Positions 8,200 to 17,604 of a stretch of DNA of 64,000 bases are shown one piece after another; position 1 is the first letter of the stretch; every line of letters starts with the position of its first letter. Below the pieces are notes generated by a model that worked only from the letters and a program-made list of their open reading frames with translations, was not told the origin of the DNA and did not search any database. This stretch comes from an uncultured Clostridia bacterium (lineage in GTDB: Bacteria; Bacillota; Clostridia; Oscillospirales; Acutalibacteraceae). Both the position numbers and the translations under genes were made by a program. The stretch covers positions 41,003 to 105,002 of the forward strand of contig CANQDR010000001.1 of NCBI GenBank assembly GCA_947593615.1, written 5' to 3'.

Positions 8200-9423
8200 T
8201 TATAAAACAGCCTTGTGGAATACCTTTTTGCCCTTTTTAACAATTACATATCCCTTTTCAAATGCAGATACGGGGATTGACGCGTATATGTCCGTTATTT
8301 TTTCATCGTCAACAGAAACTCCGCCCTGCTGAATAAGACGTCTGCCCTCTCCGTTTGACGGAATGAGCGAGCATTTTTTGAGCAAATCAAGTATTGATAT
8401 TGCATCATCAGTAAAATCAGCCTGAGAAAGCTGCGTTGACGGCATATTGCTCGTGTCGGTTTTACTTCCGAAAAGAGCCCTTGCCGCCTCCTGCGCCTTG
8501 TCGGCCTCCTCTTTTCCGTGAACAAGCTCTGTAAGCTCATAAGCAAGGATTTCCTTTGCCTTGTTGATTTCACTGCCCTCAAGCTTTGCAAGTTCCTCAA
8601 TCTGTTCAAGCGGCAGGAATGTAAGCATTTTAAGACATTTTACAACATCGCTGTCATCAACATTTCTCCAATACTGATAAAAATCGTATGGACTTGTTTT
8701 TTCTGCTGACAGCCATACCGCACCCGACTGTGTTTTTCCCATCTTCTTGCCCTCTGAATTAAGAAGAAGATTAATTGTCATTGCATATGCGTCCTTGCCG
8801 AGTTTTCTTCTTATAAGCTCTGTACCGCCGAGCATATTGCTCCACTGGTCGTCACCGCCGAACTGCATATTGCAGCCGTATTTCTGATATAAAGCGTAAA
8901 AGTCGTATGACTGCATTATCATATAGTTGAATTCAAGAAAGCTCAGTCCCTTTTCCATTCTCTGTTTATAGCACTCGGCAGTCAACATTCTGTTTACGCT
9001 GAAATGCGCGCCGACTTCTCTTAAAACATCAACATAATTCAAATCAAGAAGCCAGTCTGCGTTATTTACAAGCAGAGCCTTGTCGTCTGAAAAGTCAATA
9101 AAACGGCTCATCTGCTTTTTAAAGCAATCAACATTGTGCTGAATTGTTTCCCTCGTCATCATCTGACGCATATCGGTTCTGCCAGACGGATCGCCGATCA
9201 TAGCAGTACCTCCGCCGATAAGTGCAATTGGCTTGTTGCCTGCCATCTGCAAGCGCTTCATAAGACAGAGCGCCATAAAATGACCAACGTGCAGACTGTC
9301 TGCCGTCGGGTCAAAACCTATATAAAACACAGCCTTTCCGCTGTTGACAAGTTCTTTTATTTCTTCTTCGTCTGTAACCTGAGCAATAAGTCCTCTTGCT
9401 ACAAGCTCTTCATATACTCCCAT
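8200..9423 (-). CDS. tyrS: Tyrosyl-tRNA synthetase
   Basis: This 407-residue class I synthetase has the HVGH version of the HIGH motif (DSLHVGHFMAL) and a KMGKTQSG version of KMSKS. A C-terminal S4-like RNA-binding domain includes EGRRLIQQGGVSVD. It charges tRNA-Tyr in the cytoplasm. An AAAGGAT site lies 8 bases before the ATG. Only about 70 bases separate it from the upstream MBL-fold gene. That is too short for a T-box leader, and no T-box sequence is visible, so regulation by uncharged tRNA at this locus is unlikely. Length and motifs indicate a complete enzyme. Confidence 0.96.
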   Translation of the reverse strand: MGVYEELVARGLIAQVTDEEEIKELVNSGKAVFYIGFDPTADSLHVGHFMALCLMKRLQMAGNKPIALIGGGTAMIGDPSGRTDMRQMMTRETIQHNVDCFKKQMSRFIDFSDDKALLVNNADWLLDLNYVDVLREVGAHFSVNRMLTAECYKQRMEKGLSFLEFNYMIMQSYDFYALYQKYGCNMQFGGDDQWSNMLGGTELIRRKLGKDAYAMTINLLLNSEGKKMGKTQSGAVWLSAEKTSPYDFYQYWRNVDDSDVVKCLKMLTFLPLEQIEELAKLEGSEINKAKEILAYELTELVHGKEEADKAQEAARALFGSKTDTSNMPSTQLSQADFTDDAISILDLLKKCSLIPSNGEGRRLIQQGGVSVDDEKITDIYASIPVSAFEKGYVIVKKGKKVFHKAVL

Positions 9424-9496
9424 TTTTAAAATCCTTTCAATGTTAAAAAATTACCATTATTTATAGTTTAACATTTATTGTTAACGAGGTCAAGCA

Positions 9497-10426
9497 TTAT
9501 GCATGAGTTTGCACATTTAAGTTCTTTCCGTCAGATGTAATTACAATGGTTCTGTCTTTGTCGGTACGGTATAAGCTTTGTGAATAGTTATTCATGCGCG
9601 CCATAGTATTGTAATCGGGCAGGCTGTCGTCTGACGAACCTACACTTACAACCGAAATTTCGGGACTGACCGCTTTAAGAAAATCTTCGGTTGACGAGGT
9701 TTTGCTCCCGTGATGAGCAACCTTTAAAACATCTGAATTTAATTCCTCTGTGGAATTAAGCAAATCGTTTTCAACGTCTTTTGATATATCGCCCGTGAAC
9801 AGAAATGAATTTTCTTTGTATGTGAGCCTTACCACAAGTGAATTGTCGTTTCTGTTGTCATAAATCTTTGTCGGTGAAATAAAATCAAGCTCCATATCGC
9901 CTATTCGGGTTTTACTTGTTATTTTTGGATCAATAGCTTTTAGCCTATTTTCTTTTATAGAATTATTTAAACGCTTGTAATCCTCGCCCTCCGGCACAAG
10001 ATTTTCGGGCATAGCACTCATATAAATTACATCCGCACCAAAATCTTCTATAATATCAGCCATTCCTCCGATATGGTCGCTGTCGGGATGTGAAACTATA
10101 ACCGCGTCAAATTTTTCAAATCCGTTCCTGCGCAAATACGCTGATAATTTATCATAGCTGTTGCTTGTACCCGAATCAATCAAAACGGTTTTTTCGCCGC
10201 ATTTTATGCAGCAAGCGTCGGCGGTACCTACATTTATAAAGCTGACCGATAAATCAGCATCTAAATCTGCATATATTCCGAAAAAAGCAAAAACGTCGTT
10301 CCAATCAGGAATTCCCAATCCTCCGCCAAAGGATATGAGCAGCACACAAACAGATAAAATTACAGCTGCCGCAATTAAAACAATTCTTTTTGCTTTATTT
10401 TTTATTTTTGCGCCTGTACTTTGCAT
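9497..10426 (-). CDS. Secreted or membrane-anchored MBL-fold hydrolase (ComEC C-terminal-like)
   Basis: An N-terminal transmembrane anchor (IVLIAAAVILSVCVLLISF) precedes a metallo-beta-lactamase-fold domain. The metal-binding motif HPDSDHIGG is intact, and FINVGTADACCI, LIDSGT, FTGDIS and VAHHGSKTSS motifs follow. This is the architecture of ComEC/Rec2-related MBL hydrolases that occur as separate proteins. The active site would face outside the membrane. The start overlaps the end of the YgiQ-like gene by 32 bases in another frame, suggesting translational coupling, with only a weak GGTAAAG site. The substrate is unknown; extracellular DNA hydrolysis is possible by analogy with ComEC. Confidence 0.85.
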   Translation of the reverse strand: MQSTGAKIKNKAKRIVLIAAAVILSVCVLLISFGGGLGIPDWNDVFAFFGIYADLDADLSVSFINVGTADACCIKCGEKTVLIDSGTSNSYDKLSAYLRRNGFEKFDAVIVSHPDSDHIGGMADIIEDFGADVIYMSAMPENLVPEGEDYKRLNNSIKENRLKAIDPKITSKTRIGDMELDFISPTKIYDNRNDNSLVVRLTYKENSFLFTGDISKDVENDLLNSTEELNSDVLKVAHHGSKTSSTEDFLKAVSPEISVVSVGSSDDSLPDYNTMARMNNYSQSLYRTDKDRTIVITSDGKNLNVQTHA

Positions 10427-12296
10427 ATTTATCTTTACCGTTTCGTTTATTTGTGTTTCGGTTGTTGTTTGTATTTTTACTGTATCCGCCTTGTGTCTGA
10501 CCTGACATAGGCGTTACAAGACATTTTTTATCATTGCCTATTAAATCACGTCTGCCTGCCTTAATGAGTGCTTTTATAACAAGCGGTTTATTTTCCGGAA
10601 TAAAATACTGCAATAAAGCTCTCTGCATAGACTTTTCACTCTCGGTTTTAGGCACATAAACTTCTTTCATAGTATACGGATCCAGTCCCGTATAAAACAT
10701 ACTTGTTGAAATTGTACCGGGAGTAGGATAAAAATCCTGCACCTGTTTTGGGTGAATATTCTCGCGCTTGCAGAAAAGTGCAAGTTCAACCGCGTCTTTA
10801 AGCTCGGAACCTGGATGCGAGCTCATAAGATAAGGCACTACATACTGTTCCTTTCTTGCTTTGCCCGTAAGCTCATAAAATTTATCGCAAAAGGTTTTGT
10901 ATGCCTTAATGTGCGGTTTTCCCATTTTATCAAGCACCGCGGCAGAGCAATGCTCGGGGGCAACGCGAAGCTGTCCGCTTATATGATATTTTACAAGCTC
11001 ACGAAAAAACTCGTCATTTTCATCTTCAATCAGATAATCAAAACGTATTCCGCTGCGTATAAACACTTTCTTTATTCCGTCAAGATTTCTCAGATCCCGC
11101 AGAATTTTAAGATACTCTGTATGCGATACCTGCATATTCGGGCAAGGTGTCGGAGCAAGACAACGCCTGTTTTTGCAGAGTCCGAGCTTCTTCTGCTTTT
11201 CGCACGACGGAAGCCTGAAATTAGCCGTAGGTCCTCCTACATCGCTTATATAACCTTTGAATCTCGGATTGTCAAGAAAGCTCTTTGCTTCTTGCATTAT
11301 ACTTTCTTCACTTCTTACTGTAACTGCTCTGCCCTGATGAAATGCAAGCGAACAAAAATTGCACGCGCCAAAGCACCCTCTGTTGTGAGTAATTGAAAAT
11401 AACACTTCCTCAATTCCCGGAACGCCGCCGAGTATTTCATAACACTTGGGATACCAGCGTTCATAAGGAAGAGAATAAACATAATCAAGCTGTTTTGTAT
11501 TAAGCGGCTGCATAGGAGGGTTTTGTACAAGAATATAATTCCCGTGCCTTTGAATAAGCGTTTTTCCCCTGACTGCGTCAGCCTCTTCAAGCTCCTTGCG
11601 TGAGGCTATGGCGTAGTCACGTTTATTTTCCTTTACTCGCTCATAACTCGGAAGCTCAACGACAGATTTCGGAACATAATCCTCGGTTCTGACCTTGTAG
11701 CATATCCCTCTTATATCATAAAGCGACTCAACGGAATACCCCTCGCTGAGCCGTTTTGCAATTTCTATTGTCTGAAGTTCTCCCATTCCGTAAGAAATAA
11801 TATCTGCCTTGCTGTCAAAAAGCACGGACGGCATTACTTCGTTCTTCCAGTAATCATAATGGGCAAATCTTCTTAGAGAAGCCTCAAGACCGCCGATAAT
11901 TATCGGACTGTCGGGATAAATACGGCGGATAATGTTTGAGTAAACGGTTACTGCCCTGTCGGGGCGCTTTCCTGTTTTTCCGCCTGCCGTATAGGCGTCG
12001 TCATGACGCTTTCTCTTTGCAACCGTATAATGCGCCACCATGCTGTCAATGTTGCCTGCGGATACAAAAAATCCCAGATTAGGTTTGCCAAACTGAGTGA
12101 AATCAGCATCGTTTTTCCAATTCGGCTGTGCAAGAAATGCCACTCTGTATCCGCAGTCCTCAAGCACACGGGTAATGATGGCGGCACCGAATGACGGATG
12201 GTCAACATAGCTGTCGCCTGAAACATAAACAAAATCCACGCTGTCCCAGCCGCAAAGTTTTACTTCGTCTGCGTTCATCGGTAAGAATGCCATCAT
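10395..12296 (-). CDS. YgiQ-family radical SAM protein
   Basis: The 633-residue protein matches the YgiQ family in full length. An N-terminal B12-binding-like domain opens with the conserved MNADEVKLCGWDSVDFVYVSG-type stretch. The radical SAM core has the cluster motif CFGACNFCSL (CxxxCxxC). Further conserved segments are GGPTANFR, an RSGIRFDYL loop and CKRENIHPKQVQDFYPTPGT. The C-terminus is a low-complexity Asn/Arg/Lys tail. The family is widespread and conserved, but its substrate has not been settled. AAAGGAG precedes tandem ATGs at 12296/12293. It overlaps the following MBL-fold gene by 32 bases. Confidence 0.92.
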   Translation of the reverse strand: MMAFLPMNADEVKLCGWDSVDFVYVSGDSYVDHPSFGAAIITRVLEDCGYRVAFLAQPNWKNDADFTQFGKPNLGFFVSAGNIDSMVAHYTVAKRKRHDDAYTAGGKTGKRPDRAVTVYSNIIRRIYPDSPIIIGGLEASLRRFAHYDYWKNEVMPSVLFDSKADIISYGMGELQTIEIAKRLSEGYSVESLYDIRGICYKVRTEDYVPKSVVELPSYERVKENKRDYAIASRKELEEADAVRGKTLIQRHGNYILVQNPPMQPLNTKQLDYVYSLPYERWYPKCYEILGGVPGIEEVLFSITHNRGCFGACNFCSLAFHQGRAVTVRSEESIMQEAKSFLDNPRFKGYISDVGGPTANFRLPSCEKQKKLGLCKNRRCLAPTPCPNMQVSHTEYLKILRDLRNLDGIKKVFIRSGIRFDYLIEDENDEFFRELVKYHISGQLRVAPEHCSAAVLDKMGKPHIKAYKTFCDKFYELTGKARKEQYVVPYLMSSHPGSELKDAVELALFCKRENIHPKQVQDFYPTPGTISTSMFYTGLDPYTMKEVYVPKTESEKSMQRALLQYFIPENKPLVIKALIKAGRRDLIGNDKKCLVTPMSGQTQGGYSKNTNNNRNTNKRNGKDKYAKYRRKNKK

Positions 12297-12395
12297 TTAC
12301 TCCTTTGCTTTTTAGTTTGTTTTATCAGAGTTTTATTGTTTTTATATGAAAAATCGGAATTATATAAAACAACCAGTAATCTTTACTGAAAATAA

Positions 12396-15122
12396 TCAGT
12401 TCTCTCTGTTCTGCAAAACATTTCTGCGTTCAAGCCACTCATTGTACGTCATAAGCACATCTCGAGGTTTAGAGCCCTGATGAGGTCCTACCACACCAAG
12501 CTGCTCCATATCATCAATCATTCTTCCTGCTCTTGCGTAGCCTACCTTTAGTCTGCGCTGAATAAGCGAAGTTGATGCTTGTCCAGCTTCAATTACACAC
12601 TTGATAGCCTCGTCCATTTTTGAGTCAACGTCAAGTCCGTCATCATCAGATGATGAATTGTCGCCCGATTTCTTGCCTGTTGCAATTTCTTCCGCGGCTA
12701 TTCGTTTTATTGTTTCTTCAATATCCGCATTATACTGAGCTGAATATGATTTTTTTATGTATGATGTTACTCCCTCAATTTCTTCGTCAGAGGCATAACA
12801 GCCCTGCACACGCATTGGTTTTGGCGCACCGACAGGCGCAAAGAGCATATCGCCCTTGCCGATAAGCTTTTCACCGCCGCCTGTATCAAGAATTGTACGC
12901 GAATCCATATTGGAACTAACCTTAAGCGATATACGGCTCGGCACGTTTGCCTTGATAAGACCCGTAATTACGTTTACAGTCGGTCTTTGAGTTGCAAGAA
13001 TAAGGTGCATACCTGCGGCACGCGCCATCTGAGCAAGACGGCAGATTGAATCCTCAACCTCGCTGGGCGCCGCCATCATAAGGTCGGCAAGCTCGTCAAT
13101 CGCAATAACAACTCTGCTCATTTTTTCTTTTGCCACGGGAAGTCCGTTGACCTCAAGCACAGGCTGCGTCATCTCACCGTTTTCATCCTCAACGGGAGGG
13201 TGCTTTGATATATAATCAAGATTTTTCTTTACGAGGATATTATATGAATCAATATCCTTGCAGTCATATTCCGAAAAGATTTTATATCTTTGGAGCATTT
13301 CGTTTACTGCCCATGCTAAAGCACCCGCAGCTTTTTTTGCATCTGATACTACGGGTACAAGCAGATGCGGAATACCCTTATACTTTGAAAATTCTACCAT
13401 TTTAGGGTCAATCAGCAGCAGCTTGACTTCATCGGGTGACGCCTTGAAAAGAATACTCATAAGAATTGAATTTACGCATACCGATTTACCCGAACCAGTA
13501 GTACCTGCTATGAGCAGGTGAGGCATTTTTGCAAGGTCGGCAACAACTATTTCACCTGAAATATCACGTCCGAGGACTGTAGTAAGCTTGCTTTTTGCCT
13601 TTCTGAACTTATCAGAGTCGATAAGCTCGCGCATTGATACCATACTTACGACTTTGTTAGGAACTTCAATGCCTACTGCTGCCTTGCCCGGAATCGGAGC
13701 TTCTATACGCACGCCGTTTGCAGCAAGATTAAGTGCAATATCATCAGACAAATTTGTAATTTTGCTTATTTTTACTCCTGGTGCAGGCTGTAACTCGTAG
13801 CGTGTAACCGAAGGTCCTCTGCAAATGTTGACTATTGAAGCGTTAACGCCAAAGCTGTTCAGCGTGTCAATCAGCTTTTTGGAGTTATTCTGAAGCTCCT
13901 CCATAGCATTTCTGTCGTTATTATTGGTCTTTAGCTTTAAAAGCTGAACAGGCGGATAATGATATATCTTTTCTTCTTTTATTTCATCAGAAGAACTCTC
14001 GGTTTTATATCCCACATTATCAAATTCCGAATTATCCGCATTATCTGCATTTTTATTTTTCTTTTGGGATTTTGGCTCAATCTCTACAGGAACAGTTTCC
14101 GGGTCAGGCTGCTTTGCGCCGTCTGTCATTCGCTTTGAACGCTTTTCCTGAGAAATGTCGTCTGCTATATCCTCAACTGTTGTGTCAGCGTCAGCACCGA
14201 GCGGCTTGCTCGCACGATTGATTATATTAATTAAATCTTCCGATAAATCTTTATCGGTTGCATTCTTCTCATCAGCATCAACATAGTCTATGTCAATTCC
14301 GCTTTTAACCAAACGCTTTTTCTTTTTTCGTTTTCCTTTCGGTTCGTCAAGCGGTATATCAATGCCGTCGGAATTTGATGTTGGATTTCCGCTATAACCC
14401 GATATTCCGCCATACTCTCTTTCTGAATATTCCTGCCTTTGCGCTTCTCTGCGCTCTCTGCGCTCACGGGCATGCTTTTCGCCTGCCTCGCGAACATGAC
14501 TTACGGTACGTGAAGCCGCACTTGCCATATCCCTGACAGAAATATTTGCTATAATGAATACAAGCGCTATAGTTATCACAATGGCTACACATAATGCCGG
14601 AACCTCTCCGCAAAAATATACAAGAGGATAACCTAAAATTCCGCCCAGAAGACCGCATCCGAATGTCATATAATATGTACTGTCAGCAGACTGCAAATAC
14701 AGCTTGCCAAGACACGCAAAAAAGTTCATATCGTTAAACTGCGCACCGCAGACTATGTAAATAAGCGCACCGACAAATAAAATTATGAGCGTACACAAGG
14801 CTACTTTGGATTTTATGTGCGCTACTTTCTGTTCTTTTTCGGTGACTAAGCAGAGATAAACCATAAACACAGGCACAAGAAAAATTCCAAATCCGAGCAG
14901 TCCGAAGAAAAATCCTCGAATTGCCGTCCATACATTTTCTCCCTTGACTGCTATCATCACTGCAAAAATAAGTGCAACTGCGCCGAATAATATTGCCCTT
15001 ACTCTCGGACTGAGTCCTACAGTTGAGGCAGGTGCAGTTGTTTTTGAGGTTCTGCTCCTGCCTTTTTGCGATTTGGCAGGAGATTTTGATTTTTTATTAG
15101 CTGTCTGCTTTCTTGCTGACAA
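12396..15122 (-). CDS. ftsK: DNA translocase FtsK/SpoIIIE
   Basis: The 908-residue protein starts with a basic segment and four or five membrane helices (to about residue 200). A long charged Ser/Lys/Glu linker follows (about 210-400), then the motor. Motor motifs include the Walker [14 protein letters not shown], Walker [14 protein letters not shown], and [12 protein letters not shown]. The C-terminal gamma winged helix ([19 protein letters not shown]) recognises KOPS/SRS-type sequences. It pumps chromosomal DNA through the division or sporulation septum. The start is TTG, with AGGAGTGAT well placed. Whether it is the vegetative FtsK/SftA or the sporulation SpoIIIE cannot be told from sequence alone; the membrane-anchored form is compatible with SpoIIIE. 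Confidence 0.95.
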   Translation of the reverse strand: MSARKQTANKKSKSPAKSQKGRSRTSKTTAPASTVGLSPRVRAILFGAVALIFAVMIAVKGENVWTAIRGFFFGLLGFGIFLVPVFMVYLCLVTEKEQKVAHIKSKVALCTLIILFVGALIYIVCGAQFNDMNFFACLGKLYLQSADSTYYMTFGCGLLGGILGYPLVYFCGEVPALCVAIVITIALVFIIANISVRDMASAASRTVSHVREAGEKHARERRERREAQRQEYSEREYGGISGYSGNPTSNSDGIDIPLDEPKGKRKKKKRLVKSGIDIDYVDADEKNATDKDLSEDLINIINRASKPLGADADTTVEDIADDISQEKRSKRMTDGAKQPDPETVPVEIEPKSQKKNKNADNADNSEFDNVGYKTESSSDEIKEEKIYHYPPVQLLKLKTNNNDRNAMEELQNNSKKLIDTLNSFGVNASIVNICRGPSVTRYELQPAPGVKISKITNLSDDIALNLAANGVRIEAPIPGKAAVGIEVPNKVVSMVSMRELIDSDKFRKAKSKLTTVLGRDISGEIVVADLAKMPHLLIAGTTGSGKSVCVNSILMSILFKASPDEVKLLLIDPKMVEFSKYKGIPHLLVPVVSDAKKAAGALAWAVNEMLQRYKIFSEYDCKDIDSYNILVKKNLDYISKHPPVEDENGEMTQPVLEVNGLPVAKEKMSRVVIAIDELADLMMAAPSEVEDSICRLAQMARAAGMHLILATQRPTVNVITGLIKANVPSRISLKVSSNMDSRTILDTGGGEKLIGKGDMLFAPVGAPKPMRVQGCYASDEEIEGVTSYIKKSYSAQYNADIEETIKRIAAEEIATGKKSGDNSSSDDDGLDVDSKMDEAIKCVIEAGQASTSLIQRRLKVGYARAGRMIDDMEQLGVVGPHQGSKPRDVLMTYNEWLERRNVLQNREN

Positions 15123-15141
15123 TCAAAATCACTCCTATTTA

Positions 15142-16095
15142 TCACCAATTAACAGGCATACCTGTAAAAAGGTTTACTCCGGTATTCATTTCAATGATTG
15201 AAATTATAATGAACGCAATACCCACAATTGCGGTATATGCAACAAAAATCCACATTTTGTCTGATTTTAAGAACCATTTAAAAATTACAATTGCAAGGTA
15301 ACCTACAATTGCGGAAACGACCATACCTACAATAATCACAAGCGGTTCAAAATTTATGCCCTCAGGTGATTTTAATGCGTCAATACCTTCTAAAAGTGCA
15401 GCGGCAATTATAGACGGAACTCCTAAAACAAAGGTGTAATCAAGAGCTTTCTGCTTGTTAATACCCCTCATCTCACCTACCGAAAGCGTTGAACCCGAAC
15501 GGGAAAGTCCCGGCAAAATAGCAGCGGCAACCTGCATTAATCCTACTAATACTGCGTCAAGCACATTGTAGCTTTCCTTGCCTGAAGAATCAGTCTTAGT
15601 TTCCTTTAAATGCCTGAGTTTACTTGAGTTTCTGCGGTTGCAAACTATTCCTATCGTAAGCAGAACGCTTGTAAGCAAAAGCGAAATCGCGGTTACTATG
15701 AGAACAGGACTTGCAGAGAGAATATCTGCTAAATCTTTTATTTTTAAATCAGTTCCTGGAATCGGAAGAAACATCAAAAACAGAGGCACCAGTCCGATTA
15801 TGAGCATAACAATAAGATTGCGCTCATAGTTCATTTCGCTCCACTTGAATTTCCCTGTAAAAATATCTTTGAGCATTACAAAAAATTCTTTTAATAGGCT
15901 CCAGATAAGCTTGTAGTAAAAAGCAATTACGGCAACAAGAGTTCCGACGTGCAGCATTACATTAAAAAATAGATTTCCCTCTCCGCTTGTTCCGAGAATA
16001 TGCTGAGTGATTGCAAGATGACCGCTGCTTGATACGGGCAGAAACTCAGTCAATCCCTGAACTATACCTTGAATAATGGCGTCAATAATTGACAT
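15142..16095 (-). CDS. uppP: Undecaprenyl-diphosphatase UppP (BacA)
   Basis: The hydrophobic 317-residue protein has both BacA/UppP signatures: QGLTEFLPVSSSGHLAI near the N-terminus and PGLSRSGSTLS in the second half. It has about eight membrane segments. The enzyme dephosphorylates undecaprenyl pyrophosphate at the outer membrane face, regenerating the lipid carrier for peptidoglycan and other wall polymers. It can also confer bacitracin tolerance. The length is a little above the usual 270-280 residues because of a loop with RNSSKLRHLKETKTDSSGKE between helices. The start has AAAGGAG about 9 bases upstream. It lies just upstream of ftsK on the same strand. Confidence 0.95.
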   Translation of the reverse strand: MSIIDAIIQGIVQGLTEFLPVSSSGHLAITQHILGTSGEGNLFFNVMLHVGTLVAVIAFYYKLIWSLLKEFFVMLKDIFTGKFKWSEMNYERNLIVMLIIGLVPLFLMFLPIPGTDLKIKDLADILSASPVLIVTAISLLLTSVLLTIGIVCNRRNSSKLRHLKETKTDSSGKESYNVLDAVLVGLMQVAAAILPGLSRSGSTLSVGEMRGINKQKALDYTFVLGVPSIIAAALLEGIDALKSPEGINFEPLVIIVGMVVSAIVGYLAIVIFKWFLKSDKMWIFVAYTAIVGIAFIIISIIEMNTGVNLFTGMPVNW

Positions 16096-16214
16096 AATAT
16101 GTACTCCTTTTTTAATTAAATTTATATAACATTTTATGCGGTATTATGTTGAATAATTATTATGTATTCGGGTGAAGTACCCGAATTTTATCACGGCTTG
16201 TATTGTACGGCCGT

Positions 16215-17024
16215 TTATTGGTTTTGTGATTTTGCTTTGGGCTTTGATTTTTTCTTACTGCTCTTGCTTTGCTTTATCATATCATATAGAGCGGCAATCG
16301 CGTCAGACACCGTTCCTACCTCGTCGATAAGACCTTCTTCGACGGCCTCTTCACCCTCAAGAATTGTTCCTATATCCATAACAAGCTCACCTGTATTGAG
16401 AACAAGCTGATTATATCTCTCTTTTGAAATTCCTGAATTTTCGGCAACAAAAGTTGTAATTCTGTCCTGCATTTTCTGAAAATATTCAAATGTCTGCGGA
16501 ACACCGAGCGTGAGTCCGGTAGTACGTACAGGGTGAACAGTCATTGACGCACTTTTTGCTATAAAGCTTTTCTTCGCTGCAACAGCCAGAGGTATTCCGA
16601 TTGAATGTCCTCCGCCGAGAACAATTGACACCGACGGTTTTTTCATGCCTGAAATCACTTCTGCAATGGCAAGACCAGCTTCGACATCACCGCCGACAGT
16701 ATTAAGAAGAATAAGCAGTCCGTCTATGCGCTCATCCTCTTCAATTGAGACAAGCAGCGGAATTACGTGCTCATATTTTGTGGTTTTGTTCTGCTGAGAG
16801 AGAATATAGTGACCCTCAATCTGACCGATTATTGTAAGACAATGAATTATACTGTCCTTGTGTGCCGCTAATACCGAACCTGTTTCTCCAATCTGGTCGG
16901 TATGTTCTTCGTTAATAGGACTGTCATTTTCAAGCTTTTGAGGATTATCGTCGGCGCAAGGATTTTTTACGTAGTTATCCTTAGTCTTTTTCGCTGACTT
17001 TGAATCTTTTGTTTTTTGTGACAT
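16215..17024 (-). CDS. ClpP-fold serine protease, TepA-like
   Basis: Starting at the ATG at 17024, which has a clear GGAGGTG site, the protein is 269 residues. It belongs to the TepA/YmfB branch of ClpP-like peptidases. The catalytic serine lies in GGGHSIGIPLA and the histidine in SMTVHPVRTTG, with NTVGGDVEAGLAI forming the oxyanion strand. The N-terminal 60 residues are polar and the C-terminus is Lys-rich (KSSKKKSKPKAKSQNQ). Bacillus TepA is linked to degradation of spore and secretory proteins. Upstream in-frame codons to 17081 lack a ribosome site and are not included. It diverges from the CorC-type gene across a repeat-filled region. Confidence 0.88.
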   Translation of the reverse strand: MSQKTKDSKSAKKTKDNYVKNPCADDNPQKLENDSPINEEHTDQIGETGSVLAAHKDSIIHCLTIIGQIEGHYILSQQNKTTKYEHVIPLLVSIEEDERIDGLLILLNTVGGDVEAGLAIAEVISGMKKPSVSIVLGGGHSIGIPLAVAAKKSFIAKSASMTVHPVRTTGLTLGVPQTFEYFQKMQDRITTFVAENSGISKERYNQLVLNTGELVMDIGTILEGEEAVEEGLIDEVGTVSDAIAALYDMIKQSKSSKKKSKPKAKSQNQ

Positions 17025-17096
17025 TATAGTGCACCTCCGAGATTTATTCTCTCCAAAAAGCACAATATAATGTATAGGCAATAATAATTATGTTTC

Positions 17097-17156
17097 AATG
17101 TTCTCTCAGCCGTCAAAATCTTTGATTTTGGCAACGGCGTGAGGTTATTATAACAT
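17097..17156. repeat. 60-bp direct repeat, copy 1
   Basis: A 60-base sequence beginning AATGTTCTCTCAGCCG and ending GTTATTATAACAT recurs at 17434-17493 in the same orientation with a single mismatch (T to C near the centre). It contains a CAAAATC/GATTTTG inverted repeat flanked by CCG and CGG, so each copy can form a hairpin. The two copies bracket a GC-rich hairpin array. Confidence 0.95.
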
Positions 17157-17254
17157 AATTCTTCAGCGATAGCCGAAAGATGCTGCAAATCGGCAGAATT
17201 TGTTAAAAAATTCTGTCTCTTGGTAATTTTTATTCAAAAGATAAAGACAAATGT

Positions 17255-17401
17255 GGAACCTCCGGCGAGGGTTCCCCACCGAAAAACAGTCCCCCGGATT
17301 GTTTTTCGCCCCTCCTGCGCTTATAAATCAAATAATTTCGCAGCCTTTAGGCTGCAACGGGGGCGCTGCCCCTCGTCCCCGCCGCCTTTTGAAAAAGGCG
17401 G
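17255..17401. repeat. GC-rich array of five hairpins between the direct repeats
   Basis: Within about 150 bases there are five inverted repeats: GGAACC/GGTTCC (17255, 17270), CGAAAAACA/TGTTTTTCG (17280, 17300), GCAGCC/GGCTGC (17340, 17350), GGGGC/GCCCC (17360, 17368) and a 9-bp CCGCCTTTT/AAAAGGCGG (17382, 17393). The region is much richer in G+C than its surroundings and has no convincing gene. It fills most of the 580-base divergent space between the TepA-like gene and the CorC-like gene. It resembles the dispersed non-coding intergenic elements of clostridial genomes, but no other copy lies in this window. Confidence 0.8.
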
Positions 17402-17433
17402 GCGAAAACTTTTAGCTTTTTTGCTGTTGTAAA

Positions 17434-17493
17434 AATGTTCTCTCAGCCGTCAAAATCTTCGATTTTGGCAACGGCGTGAGGTTATTATAACAT
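17434..17493. repeat. 60-bp direct repeat, copy 2
   Basis: This is the second copy of the 60-base repeat described at 17097-17156, identical except for one base. It ends about 110 bases before the TTG start of the CorC-like gene. The AT-rich stretch between the repeat and the gene probably holds that gene's promoter. Confidence 0.95.
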
Positions 17494-17604
17494 TTCATCC
17501 AACTTTTTTCAATCTTTTTAGGGTATATTTCTTATAAACAATAATTATTTTAAAGAATTATTGTACTATTAAAGAAATATTTGTTATTATGGAGTGATAT
17601 TTAA

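Noticed and set aside
9424..9496. T-box leader for tyrS.
   Set aside because: The gap is about 70 bases and shows no T-box sequence or terminator/antiterminator pair.
17220..17432. 70-residue plus-strand ORF in the GC-rich hairpin array.
   Set aside because: It is formed by the repeats and palindromes, has no ribosome site and no domain-like sequence.
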